This document shows positions 16,914 to 25,386 of a stretch of DNA of 64,000 nucleotides, piece after piece. Origin of the DNA: Chryseobacterium shigense. Its GTDB lineage: Bacteria > Bacteroidota > Bacteroidia > Flavobacteriales > Weeksellaceae. Location of the stretch: positions 13,642-77,641 of the forward strand of contig NZ_JACHLC010000008.1 in assembly GCF_014207845.1 (NCBI RefSeq), given 5' to 3'. The notes beneath the pieces are model-generated. The model searched no databases. It was not told the origin of the DNA and was given only the letters and a program-made list of their open reading frames with translations. Within the stretch, counting starts at the first letter, position 1. Each line of letters starts with the position of its first letter. A program made the position numbers and the translations under genes.

Positions 16914-17504
16914 TTAGTTAAAAGATGGATAAATACCTTGTAATGCTATAATACATCTCATGGTAACAAACGGAGGCCTGTTTTCATGGGGCTGAGATCC
17001 TCCAGCCGGATTGACCATAGTAGCTTTCATGGTTGTGTTGGCATTGACATCAGAATATTCTTTGTCTAAAAGTTTGGTGTCTGCAGGGAGATTTCCTGTA
17101 GGAGTATTCTGATTGCCTTCTGCTGTTACAGCATTTACGGTATGGTTATGGGCAGGCATCTGCTGCTGTGTCAGCGTTACTGTTTCGCTTCCTCCTGTTT
17201 CACCTATCAGGTAGTTCTGAGAATTGGCAGGTCCTTGTCCCTGAGAAATAAGAACTCTTCCTCTCATATCAGGCAGGGCAAAAGTAGTGGTTCCGTTACC
17301 TCCATAAGTGGTTCCCAATAATGAAAAAAGGGCCTGGTTCTGTGCTATTGACAATAACTGCCCGTTGCAGTCTGCCCATCCGTTGGGTGCTCTGTTATAG
17401 GGTACAAAAGCGATCTGTCCAAGGAATGGTTCTGCCTGTGCTTTTAGAGTAGAAATGAATGCACTGCTTACCAGCAGCGTACATGCTAAAATTAAGTTTT
17501 TCAT
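16914..17504 (-). CDS. Secreted phage-tail-collar domain protein
   Basis: 196 residues with a signal peptide (MKNLILACTLLVSSAFISTLKAQ... cleaved after about residue 24), then the tail-collar/microcystin-dependent-protein motif: EPFLGQIAFVPYNRAPNGW, LLGTTYGGNGTTTFALPD and RGRVLISQGQG, with a typical C-terminal PPFVTMRCIIAL. Cytosolic or phage-borne versions sit at tail fibres; a secreted version in Bacteroidota has no settled role. No other phage gene is nearby, so this is not a prophage remnant. Co-transcribed with the T9SS protein downstream. Confidence 0.88.
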   Translation of the reverse strand: MKNLILACTLLVSSAFISTLKAQAEPFLGQIAFVPYNRAPNGWADCNGQLLSIAQNQALFSLLGTTYGGNGTTTFALPDMRGRVLISQGQGPANSQNYLIGETGGSETVTLTQQQMPAHNHTVNAVTAEGNQNTPTGNLPADTKLLDKEYSDVNANTTMKATMVNPAGGSQPHENRPPFVTMRCIIALQGIYPSFN

Positions 17505-17562
17505 GATGATTAGTTTAGTGATGTAAAAATATAAAATATTTAGATAGAATATTTATATATAG

Positions 17563-17591
17563 AAAAAACCTTTCAGAATTAACCGAAAGGT
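17563..17591 (-). terminator. Terminator of the DUF4407 - AAA/M41 operon
   Basis: ACCTTTC and GAAAGGT form a 7-bp stem with a 10-base loop, followed on the minus strand by six T. Confidence 0.75.
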
Positions 17592-17633
17592 AAGATTTTA
17601 TTAATATTAGTTTATGTTATTGTGAATTTTTTT

Positions 17634-19496
17634 CTATTGACCAAGCATCTTGTGATATTCTGCAATATGAAGATACCCTTCTTCTTTAATGTTCACCTCG
17701 AGTCGGTGTTTTTTTGCAGCCAGATAAATCTCATTAGGCGACATGCTTCCTTTTTTGCTGAGTTCAATACTCATATCTTTCAGCAGGTCTAAATGGAGAA
17801 TAAGATCTTCCTTCGTTTTTTTGGCGAGATCCTGCATCAGTCTTTCAATCTTTTTATCTGTGATATCATGCTGCATGCGGTGCGGATATTCTTCCAGGCT
17901 GTATGTTGCCTGGTATTCTTCATCAAAACCGTATTTTCTGACATAATCTGTGGCAAGCATGGTAGCTTGTTCCCTGTCGTGGCTTCTTCCTATGCTTGCA
18001 TTATTTTCTCCAAAAACAATTTCTTCAGCAATACCTCCGGCCAGATAGATTTTAATCCTGTCCAGCAAGCTCTCTTTTGTGTCATGAATCTGATGTGGAA
18101 AGGTAAACCCTGCGGCATAGCTGCTGGCCACTTTACTTTTCAGCTGCAATGGGGCGAAACCTGTATACAGCATATAGGAAACGGCGTGTCCGCATTCATG
18201 AACACTGATGTTGGCCACTGCATCTTGTTGATTGGATTGGCGTATTTTGTCGATTCTCCCGGTGTAAGGGATCTTAATAATACGGTTTCCTATTTTCCCT
18301 GTAATTGTTTTCTGTTTGACAGGATAATCAATTTCAATGGTTTTATCATCGTTGATGACGGCTTCAAATAGAAATTTGCTGAGGTTGGTGTCCAGGATAT
18401 CTACCACACTGCTGAATACGGGACGTACGCCCTGTACGGGAAATACACCATTCCTGTAGATCAGCTCATTAATGCTTTTGTTGATTTTTAAACTGATCCC
18501 GAATTTTGTTTTCGTTTTGGTTTTAAGATTATTGATTTCCCGTTGAATAAGTTCCTGGAAATCTTCTGTTTTCAGTGAAAAATAAATCAAATGAATATTT
18601 CCGAACCTGGCTACCTGCTCCGGCCTGAATTTTCTTGATAATGCATTTTTAATGTCAACAACAGTTATTTTCTTTGTGAATGCATGGTAAATGTTGGCAT
18701 CTATATCTGCTTCACTGGTTTCGCGGGACATCTGAAAGGCTTCATCAAGGTTTCCGCTGATGATAATCAGCATTTTGCTGTAATCTACCGGCTCATAGAT
18801 CTTCTTTTCTTTTTGTTTCTTCAGGATCAGCTTGATCATGTCTTCCTCCTTCATATCAATAATGCTCATCACATCATCTTCCATGCTGAGGTACTTTTTC
18901 AGTTCTTTTGCGTCCCAGAGGTTCAGGTATGGGTTTTCATCCACTTCCGTTTCACCGCTTGTCTTACGCCGCTCGTTTTCCTTTTTTCTTAAAAGATAGG
19001 AGAAAAGGTAATGTTCAAGATCATCACGCTCTCTTTTGCTTAACCTGCCATCACTTAAAAGCTCCCAGAAATCCGTGAACTTTGTCTGTGGAACAGGAGT
19101 TCCGTCAGGATCAATGGTATTAAAACGCTGGATCTCGTCAAAAAGGACGATGCTCGGTTTCTCATCATTGAGACGGTTACTCTGAAAAATATCGGAAACA
19201 CTTTTGCTCCATGAGGTTTCATCGCTGTTGCTGAGTTCTATCTCTACAAAACGGTTTTGGAATTCCAGGAACCGGACAGTTTTCCGCACAAGATCTGTCT
19301 TTCCCACACCCGTCATTCCCCATAGATTGATTACTACGGGACGGGTCAGAATTTCAGGCATCAGGTACCATATCTGTATGTATTCCATTAAATCATCAAT
19401 AATCTTATCAATTCCGATGAATTCTTTTTTCAGGAATGCCGTACAGTCGTCCAGTTTTTTCTTTTTCTTCCGGATCTCTTCTTTATCAATAATCAT
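17634..19496 (-). CDS. Clp-like AAA+ ATPase fused to an FtsH-type M41 zinc peptidase
   Basis: 620 residues. N-terminal AAA+ module: Walker A GMTGVGKT (60-67), Walker B IVLFDE (116-121), sensor 1 in IIISGN (244-249), FRPEQVARFG (290-299) resembling the Clp FRPEFLNR box with its arginine finger, and sensor 2 GVRP (356-359) resembling Clp GARP. An insertion of roughly 100 charged residues sits between Walker B and sensor 1. C-terminal M41 module: HECGH (433-437), AGGIAEEIVFG (486-496) and the third zinc ligand, likely D507, in SHDREQAT. All catalytic residues appear intact. Unlike FtsH it has no transmembrane helix. The DUF4407 membrane protein is encoded 14 bases upstream in the same operon. 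Predicted ATP-dependent protease; target unknown. Confidence 0.85.
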   Translation of the reverse strand: MIIDKEEIRKKKKKLDDCTAFLKKEFIGIDKIIDDLMEYIQIWYLMPEILTRPVVINLWGMTGVGKTDLVRKTVRFLEFQNRFVEIELSNSDETSWSKSVSDIFQSNRLNDEKPSIVLFDEIQRFNTIDPDGTPVPQTKFTDFWELLSDGRLSKRERDDLEHYLFSYLLRKKENERRKTSGETEVDENPYLNLWDAKELKKYLSMEDDVMSIIDMKEEDMIKLILKKQKEKKIYEPVDYSKMLIIISGNLDEAFQMSRETSEADIDANIYHAFTKKITVVDIKNALSRKFRPEQVARFGNIHLIYFSLKTEDFQELIQREINNLKTKTKTKFGISLKINKSINELIYRNGVFPVQGVRPVFSSVVDILDTNLSKFLFEAVINDDKTIEIDYPVKQKTITGKIGNRIIKIPYTGRIDKIRQSNQQDAVANISVHECGHAVSYMLYTGFAPLQLKSKVASSYAAGFTFPHQIHDTKESLLDRIKIYLAGGIAEEIVFGENNASIGRSHDREQATMLATDYVRKYGFDEEYQATYSLEEYPHRMQHDITDKKIERLMQDLAKKTKEDLILHLDLLKDMSIELSKKGSMSPNEIYLAAKKHRLEVNIKEEGYLHIAEYHKMLGQ

Positions 19497-19510
19497 GCGC
19501 GAAAAATACG

Positions 19511-20581
19511 CTATTTTTTTAAATTATCCTTAAAATCATCAATCCTGAAATCGGTTAAAGCATTTCCTTTTTCAATTTTTTCTTTAGAATAGAGCCTGAA
19601 ATCATTTTCCGTCTTTTCTAAAAGGTAATCATAAGGGCCAACGTGGGAAATTAATTTTACCAAAACGGGGGAAATCTCAAGACATATAAAAAGCCCCATG
19701 ATAAACGCTGCGGCTAATCCGATAATTGCCGAATTTTTACCCAGTTCATCCAAAGCCTGCAGCCTTGCCGCAAATCCATTGAATTTATCTTCAAAAGTGT
19801 CTGAAGTTTTTCTTTCTGTTTCAAGATTTGTGTACACTTTGGATATTTCTTTATCCAGATACTCCAATCTGGAAGCGTTTTGTTTCTGAAAATCCTCCAG
19901 GTCCTTACGGCGCTGTTCTTTCAATTCCTGCTTACGTTTTGCGTTGGGGCCATACCCCTCTTTTCCGCTGGTAAGCCCGGACTGTTTTCCAAGAATTTCC
20001 TTTTCAAGTTCTACAGCTGCTGAGTCATAAGCTTTCTGGTATTGTACGGTTTTTTCGGCAATCTGCTTTTTTTCGATTTCAAATGGTCCGCTTTGTTGCA
20101 GGATTCTGCCGCTCATTTCTCCCTGAAGCTGTTTTTTATTTCTCTGGATAATGGTGTTAAGCTGTTTATTAACCTCTTTTTCAAAAATTTTAAGCTCCAG
20201 AGGTTTAGAAATAATAATTCCTAAAAATGTTGCCAAAATCAGACGGGGAATAGACATTAAAACCTGGTTCCACCACGTTCCTGTTTTTTTGATAGAGGAA
20301 ACGATATAACGGTCCAGATTGAAGATCATCAGTCCCCACAGAATTCCAAATCCTACAGAGGTCCAAATGTTATCAAATACCGTATACATGGCATAGCCCG
20401 CAGATAAAGTTGCAAATACAGCGGTGAATAATACGATCCCGCCAATACCTGAAAATTTATTCCATTCGCTTGGGGTCTTTCTCAAAATATGAATGTTTCC
20501 TCCGGAGCATACCATCAGAAACTTCTGGAACCAGTTTATTTTGTGATTCGATTGATTTATAGTTTGTTGGTTTGTTTTCAT
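19511..20581 (-). CDS. DUF4407 membrane protein, partner of the AAA/M41 protease
   Basis: 356 residues from the ATG at 20581; an earlier start at 20599 is inside the promoter box and is rejected. Predicted transmembrane segments lie at about 46-68, 75-95, 107-125 and 283-311. Between the third and fourth is a long charged coiled-coil region (about 130-280) rich in K, E and Q. This layout matches the DUF4407 family, whose function is unknown. The gene is followed at 14 bases by the AAA/M41 gene, which lacks a membrane anchor, so it may anchor or feed that protease; this is inference. Confidence 0.85.
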   Translation of the reverse strand: MKTNQQTINQSNHKINWFQKFLMVCSGGNIHILRKTPSEWNKFSGIGGIVLFTAVFATLSAGYAMYTVFDNIWTSVGFGILWGLMIFNLDRYIVSSIKKTGTWWNQVLMSIPRLILATFLGIIISKPLELKIFEKEVNKQLNTIIQRNKKQLQGEMSGRILQQSGPFEIEKKQIAEKTVQYQKAYDSAAVELEKEILGKQSGLTSGKEGYGPNAKRKQELKEQRRKDLEDFQKQNASRLEYLDKEISKVYTNLETERKTSDTFEDKFNGFAARLQALDELGKNSAIIGLAAAFIMGLFICLEISPVLVKLISHVGPYDYLLEKTENDFRLYSKEKIEKGNALTDFRIDDFKDNLKK

Positions 20582-20596
20582 AACTGAAAATTTATA

Positions 20597-20604
20597 CAAA
20601 TGTA
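20597..20604 (-). promoter_or_regulatory. -7 promoter box of the DUF4407 operon
   Basis: Minus strand TACATTTG fits TAnnTTTG, with TTG at 20621-20623 (spacer 16) as a possible -33 element. It overlaps the upstream candidate start at 20599 and supports the start at 20581. Confidence 0.55.
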
Positions 20605-20768
20605 GTACTAAAAATCATACCAATGTAAAAGATAGTATTATGTTTTGCCAAGTAATTGTGTGTTTTTATTTAATGAATTGATTTTCATTGGATTATTTTT
20701 GTTTTTGGAAAATGCTTGGGTTTAGCAGAAATTATAAGATGTACTTAAAAAATAAGTGAAAAATACAA

Positions 20769-21323
20769 TCATTTCACCCTATCCGGATTCTGCTTCAAAA
20801 AACTATCCCATCCGGTATAAGATTTTGTATCTGCTATGGTTCCGGAATTAAAATGATGACAAACCGCAACCGCCAGACCATCCGAGGCATCCAGGTATTT
20901 GGTAGGGAATTCTTTCAGGTTTAAAAGATTCTGAAGCATTCCTGCTACCTGTTCTTTACTGGCATTTCCGTTCCCGGTGATCGCCATTTTGATCTTTTTT
21001 GGTGAATATTCCGTAATAGGAATATTTCTGTAAAGGCTTGCAGCCATTGCGACTCCTTGGGCACGGCCAAGTTTAAGCATACTTTGTACATTTTTACCAT
21101 AAAATGGCGCTTCCAGAGCCACTTCATCAGGGTGATACTCATCGATCAACGCTAACGTTTTGTCGAAGATATATTTCAGTTTTGTTTCATGGTTGGGATA
21201 TTTTTTCAGGATCAGTTCGTGAATAGAAACCATTTCCATTTTGCTTTTTTTCACGGAAATAATCCCGAAGCCCATAATGGTTGTCCCGGGATCAATACCT
21301 AAAATTATCTTCTCTGAAATCAT
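20769..21323 (-). CDS. ruvC: Holliday junction endodeoxyribonuclease RuvC
   Basis: 184 residues. Resolves Holliday junctions in recombination with RuvAB. Motifs: ILGIDPGTT with catalytic Asp near residue 11, LEAPFYGKN with catalytic Glu near residue 71, and LDASDGLAVAVCHH with the two C-terminal acidic residues near 143-146. ruvA and ruvB are not adjacent. A TATCTTTG box ends 4 bases before the ATG, predicting a leaderless or nearly leaderless mRNA. Confidence 0.96.
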   Translation of the reverse strand: MISEKIILGIDPGTTIMGFGIISVKKSKMEMVSIHELILKKYPNHETKLKYIFDKTLALIDEYHPDEVALEAPFYGKNVQSMLKLGRAQGVAMAASLYRNIPITEYSPKKIKMAITGNGNASKEQVAGMLQNLLNLKEFPTKYLDASDGLAVAVCHHFNSGTIADTKSYTGWDSFLKQNPDRVK

Positions 21324-21327
21324 GGTT

Positions 21328-21335
21328 CAAAGATA
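21328..21335 (-). promoter_or_regulatory. -7 promoter box of ruvC, 4 bases from ATG
   Basis: Minus strand TATCTTTG, last G at 21328, start codon A at 21323. Transcription from this box would begin at or next to the start codon. Confidence 0.5.
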
Positions 21336-21385
21336 GGGTTTATAAATGTTTTTTGACGAAATTCAGAGAAAAGCTTGTTTTGAAT

Positions 21386-21907
21386 TTATTGTAAATACTT
21401 TTCAGCAATCGGAACCCATTTCCCATCATGACGCAGAAGCAGAATTTTATCGACTAAAAATTTAGTTTTATATGTTTTGTTCCTGTAAACATCCCATGCT
21501 TTCAGATAATTATCAAAACTAAGATCCCTGTATCCAACTGTCATGTGAGGGGAAAAAGAGTATTTAATGAAATTGAAATATTGCCCTACTTTTTGATGGA
21601 GTAAATTCAGATTCTCATTCATCTCAGGCTGTACAAAAATGACCGGACTTTTTGGATTGGGAAAACTTCCAAAGCCATTCAGCAATATCTCAAAAGGAGA
21701 AATTTCCGTATTAATTTTTTGAAAAGCAATATAAATGTCACTTTCAAGATCAATATCTCTGGAAAATGGGGGAAACAAAGTAATGTGAGCATCATTTTTT
21801 AATGCCTTTGAATTTTCATAATTCAAAGCTAGATCTTTTTTGAATACCTTAACCTCGTCAATGATTTCCTGAGGAGGATAGATCGCAATGAAGTACATTT
21901 TTTTCAT
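21386..21907 (-). CDS. 2'-5' RNA ligase / cyclic phosphodiesterase-like protein
   Basis: 173 residues, usual for the 2H phosphoesterase superfamily. The two HxT/Sx motifs are HITL (near residue 42) and HMTV (near residue 121), about 80 residues apart as expected. Family members hydrolyse 2',3'-cyclic phosphates or join 2'-5' RNA ends; the substrate cannot be deduced. It follows the serine hydrolase gene at 9 bases and is probably co-transcribed with it. Confidence 0.85.
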   Translation of the reverse strand: MKKMYFIAIYPPQEIIDEVKVFKKDLALNYENSKALKNDAHITLFPPFSRDIDLESDIYIAFQKINTEISPFEILLNGFGSFPNPKSPVIFVQPEMNENLNLLHQKVGQYFNFIKYSFSPHMTVGYRDLSFDNYLKAWDVYRNKTYKTKFLVDKILLLRHDGKWVPIAEKYLQ

Positions 21908-21916
21908 CCTTCAAAA

Positions 21917-23041
21917 TTAATGCTTTGTTCTAAGTTGTAATAAGGTGTTTTCCAGGTTATCCGTAATCTTTTTAACTTCCACATGCGGTCTGAAAGCCCA
22001 ACTCTTGCCTTTTTCCTCATCAGCAATATTAGAGAGAATAATAACTGAAGTTTTAGTTTGCGGATAATAGATATTCAGAGAAGGAGAGCCTTTTACATAG
22101 CCACTGTGAAAATAACTTTCAGGGCTTCCCGTATTAATCATGATCCCATAGCCATAGCCCATTTTTCCCAGAATGGCATGATGCCTTTCAGAACTTTTGG
22201 AAACAAACTGCTTCAAAGTTTCAGGTTTAAGCACTTTTCCGCCATAAACAGCATTATTCCAGATGCGGAGATCGTCTATAGTAGAAAGAATTCCGCCTGC
22301 CGGAGTTCCTATGTCTTTACTGCCAAGCCGTTTGGGCATATCCGGAACAATTGAGAATCTGGAGGGATTACCTAAATAAGCGCTGGCAAATTCAGTTCCT
22401 TTAAAAATATTTCCCGTGGAAGAATTTTTCATTCCTGCTTTTTTGAACAGTTCCGTGGCATTTTCATCGTATGATTTTCCCGAAACAGCTTCTACAATTT
22501 GTCCCAGAGCATTAAAGCCGTCATTGGAATAGAAAAAATCCGACCCGCTTTTAAACATCAGCTTTCCCCCGAATGTATTTAATCCTGAAGTATGGTTTAA
22601 AAGCTGGTGAATCGTGATATTTTCATATTCTTTGGTCTGGAATGATTTCAGGTATTTGGATGCCTTATCGGTAACATTCAGTTTTCCCTGTTCCATCTGA
22701 AGAAGAATAAGAGCGGCGGTAAACTGTTTGCTTACTGAGCCTATCGCAAAAACCGTATTGCTGTCAATTTTTACCTTGTTTTTAAAATCAGAATAACCGT
22801 TTTCTTTTCTGTATAATTCTAATGAATCTTTAAATACGGCAATACTTCCGTTAAAATTATATTTTTTGAAAACAGAATCAATCTGCTGCTCCAGAATTGT
22901 TTTCTGGAAGGCAGTAATTGTGGAGTCAATAATCTCTTTTTTATCAACGGATTTAGAAACGGTAATCAGTTCGTTTTTACATGAAACTGAACTGGCCAGA
23001 ATAAATATAAAAGCGAAGGTTGTGAGGATGTTTTTGATCAT
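21917..23041 (-). CDS. Serine hydrolase lipoprotein, class C beta-lactamase family
   Basis: 374 residues from the ATG at 23041; the longer frame to 23074 would start inside the promoter box. The N-terminus (MIKNILTTFAFIFILASSVSC) is a lipoprotein signal. Penicillin-binding-type motifs are present: SVSK near residue 102 with the nucleophilic serine, YSN near residue 170, and HSG near residue 330. Members include D-aminopeptidases, esterases and PBP4-like proteins; resistance activity is not implied. Likely anchored in the periplasm. Confidence 0.9.
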   Translation of the reverse strand: MIKNILTTFAFIFILASSVSCKNELITVSKSVDKKEIIDSTITAFQKTILEQQIDSVFKKYNFNGSIAVFKDSLELYRKENGYSDFKNKVKIDSNTVFAIGSVSKQFTAALILLQMEQGKLNVTDKASKYLKSFQTKEYENITIHQLLNHTSGLNTFGGKLMFKSGSDFFYSNDGFNALGQIVEAVSGKSYDENATELFKKAGMKNSSTGNIFKGTEFASAYLGNPSRFSIVPDMPKRLGSKDIGTPAGGILSTIDDLRIWNNAVYGGKVLKPETLKQFVSKSSERHHAILGKMGYGYGIMINTGSPESYFHSGYVKGSPSLNIYYPQTKTSVIILSNIADEEKGKSWAFRPHVEVKKITDNLENTLLQLRTKH

Positions 23042-23071
23042 TTGTGAATGTTTACAACTGTAATTTAGCCC

Positions 23072-23079
23072 CAAAAATA
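23072..23079 (-). promoter_or_regulatory. -7 promoter box of the serine hydrolase gene
   Basis: Minus strand TATTTTTG, 30 bases before the ATG at 23041, overlapping the rejected upstream start at 23074. Confidence 0.5.
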
Positions 23080-23082
23080 AAC

Positions 23083-23112
23083 AAAACCTCTTGATTTTAC
23101 TTAAGAGGTTTT
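23083..23112 (-). terminator. Terminator after the DUF4353 gene
   Basis: AAAACCTCTT and AAGAGGTTTT form a perfect 10-bp stem with a 10-base loop, 25 bases after the stop of the gene at 23137. Confidence 0.85.
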
Positions 23113-23136
23113 AAATTCAGGCAAAAATATTAATTT

Positions 23137-25386
23137 TTAAAATGAAACAGTATTTACGGTATTGGTTGCTGATGTTGTAAAAGTACTTTTTAAAGTTCCT
23201 CCTGAAGTTGAATAGGTTCCTCCGGTGTACAGTCCCCATCCTGAAGTTCCTCCAACATAGCTTCCGCCTGTATAACTTCCTCCGAAATATACTTTGTAAG
23301 AAACATTTTTTGCCAGATTGGGACTGGAAAAGTGGAAATAATATACCCCATTTTTAGGCTTGAAAGTTACCATTTCTGTTCCTGCCGCATTTTCAATATG
23401 CAGCATTGAAGTTGTTGCCAGCTGTGTGCTTGACTTCAAATACATTCCAACCTGTGTGGAAGCTGCACCCATTGCTTTTGTCATATTTGAATTGGACCCT
23501 GCAGAGATTAAAAGCCCGCCGTTCATCAGGAAAGTTCCGTTATAATCGATTCCTTCTTCAGGCTGGCTGGTAGGTCCGTTTACAATGGTAGTTCCGCCTG
23601 TAATGGTGATATTTCCGTTACTGTCGATGGCATCACTTCCGGCAACGATGTGTATTCCTCCCGTAATGTACAGTTGGCTGTTGTCATTGGCTTCTGTTCC
23701 TCCTGAAACGGTCCCGTATGTTGCGTTAATTCCGTCATTGGATGCGGTGATGTTGTTGACTCCGCCTGCCAGGGTAATGATCGGAGCCTCTACACCTTCA
23801 CCGACTCCTGAGGTTGCGGAGATCGCCGAAACGGTATTGTTTCCTCCGTTTATTGTAACAGATGCATCGGAATGAATTCCATCATCTGTGGAATTGAACG
23901 TGTTATTCCCATTGTTAATAGTAATTGCTCCGGCTGCAACTAAAGTTTTGGGGTGACTGTAATCTGTTCCGGAAACCAAGAATCTCGCTCCTGTTGTTTT
24001 AATTAATAGAACCGGATTTCCTGTTGTGCTTCCAATCGTTACCGTTCCATCGGCCTTCAGGCCTTTTCCGCCTGTTCCTGAACTTGTTGTTGTTACAGAA
24101 CCTGCGTTGATCAGAAGATTTCCGTCCGCTGTTATTGCAGAAGAGGAATAAGAATCCAGTACTCCTGTTGTATTGGTATAGGTTGCACCGTTTCCTGCAG
24201 CTGTGATGGTAATGTTTCCGTTGTTGATGGTAATATTTTGTCCGGATGAAATTCCTTTTCCTCCATTCGCTGTTGAGGCTAAGGAAAGATTAAAGGTTCC
24301 TCCGTTTACAATAACGTTTGCATCAGTCTTAATGGCGGTAGAGTAGGATGGATCGTAGCCGCTTCCTGAAGCCGTAAGAACTGCTGCTCCCGAAAGGTTG
24401 GCTGTAATATTTCCACCGTCAAAAGTAATATTTCCTTTTGCACTGATTGCTTTTGACTGCGCCCCTGTCAATGTTAAGTTGAAAGTTCCTCCTGAAATTC
24501 CAATAGTAGAAGTTCCGGTTTTAATGGCTTTGACATCAGCTGAAGCTAAAGCTGTTGTCACACTTCCTCCTGAAATTGAAATAGCGGTATCCCCGGCATC
24601 TATTGCATCTCCGGTTGCGGTAATGTTTACCGTTCCGTTGCTCATCACATAGCCTTCCGAATGGAAACCGTCTGATGCGGCAGATATTACTTTGATATTT
24701 CCACTTTGAACTTCAATTCCTGCCGAAGTGGAAACACCGTGTTTTTTTATTCCTGTAATATTTAAGGTTCCTGTTCCTGCAAAAATTATTTTCCCATCGG
24801 TTTGCAATGTTCCATTTTTTGTACTTGAAGAGCCATCTGCCAACGAATTTGTTGTACCTGCCTGAATAGTAAAAGTATGCGTTTGACCACCTGTGATATT
24901 AATTGCAGGTCCGGAAGTGTTTGTAATATTAAGGTTGTTCATCACAAAATTTGCAGGAAGTGCAGAACTCATGGTAAGGCTTCCTGTTGTGCTTGTTCCC
25001 AATAAATTGTATTCCAGATTATTGATCGTAGCTGTGGAAACAACATTCACTGTTCCGCCTGTTGCTGTAATATTTACTCCCTGAGCAGAATAAGGATTAA
25101 TAATCGTGGCATTTTCTGAACCTTTATAAATAATGTAAATTTTAGTTAAGCTGACGGCAGTAGGAGAGAATGTCAAACTATCAACTGTGCTCTTCGGCAG
25201 ATCCAGGCTTGTCGTGCTTCCGCTGATGTTGAGTCTGGCATAGTTTGTATCAAATTTTATACTGTCCACGGCAGGAGTAGGAGAAGCATACATCGTATTG
25301 CCGGAATTGTAAACAATGATATTGCTTTGTGCTTTTAATCCGAAGGATAAAAGAACTGCGATTAAAATATAAATATGCTTTCTCAT
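23137..25386 (-). CDS. Secreted DUF4353-type carbohydrate-binding beta-helix protein
   Basis: 749 residues. Signal peptide MRKHIYILIAVLLSFGLKAQ, an N-terminal module of about 75 residues (LNISGSTTSLDLPKSTVDSLTF), and a long repetitive body rich in T, G, N and S with recurrent NGGxxxI and DGIHSD turns. The signatures GDAIDAGDTAISISGGSVTT, ADGNLLINAGSV and PEEGIDYNGTFLMNGG identify the Cthe_2159/DUF4353 family, calcium-dependent beta-helix proteins reported to bind acidic polysaccharides. It has no C-terminal sorting domain of its own. Its start overlaps the stop of the upstream T9SS gene by 4 bases, so the two are coupled. Confidence 0.87.
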   Translation of the reverse strand: MRKHIYILIAVLLSFGLKAQSNIIVYNSGNTMYASPTPAVDSIKFDTNYARLNISGSTTSLDLPKSTVDSLTFSPTAVSLTKIYIIYKGSENATIINPYSAQGVNITATGGTVNVVSTATINNLEYNLLGTSTTGSLTMSSALPANFVMNNLNITNTSGPAINITGGQTHTFTIQAGTTNSLADGSSSTKNGTLQTDGKIIFAGTGTLNITGIKKHGVSTSAGIEVQSGNIKVISAASDGFHSEGYVMSNGTVNITATGDAIDAGDTAISISGGSVTTALASADVKAIKTGTSTIGISGGTFNLTLTGAQSKAISAKGNITFDGGNITANLSGAAVLTASGSGYDPSYSTAIKTDANVIVNGGTFNLSLASTANGGKGISSGQNITINNGNITITAAGNGATYTNTTGVLDSYSSSAITADGNLLINAGSVTTTSSGTGGKGLKADGTVTIGSTTGNPVLLIKTTGARFLVSGTDYSHPKTLVAAGAITINNGNNTFNSTDDGIHSDASVTINGGNNTVSAISATSGVGEGVEAPIITLAGGVNNITASNDGINATYGTVSGGTEANDNSQLYITGGIHIVAGSDAIDSNGNITITGGTTIVNGPTSQPEEGIDYNGTFLMNGGLLISAGSNSNMTKAMGAASTQVGMYLKSSTQLATTSMLHIENAAGTEMVTFKPKNGVYYFHFSSPNLAKNVSYKVYFGGSYTGGSYVGGTSGWGLYTGGTYSTSGGTLKSTFTTSATNTVNTVSF

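Noticed and set aside
16914-17504. Prophage remnant, based on the tail-collar domain
   Set aside because: The protein has a signal peptide and no integrase, capsid or other tail gene is nearby.
17793-18371. 192-codon plus-strand frame
   Set aside because: Antisense to the conserved M41 and AAA regions; shadow of a real gene.
21917-23041. Antibiotic-resistance beta-lactamase
   Set aside because: The motifs fit the broad serine hydrolase family; a lipoprotein anchor and lack of class-specific features do not support a resistance call.
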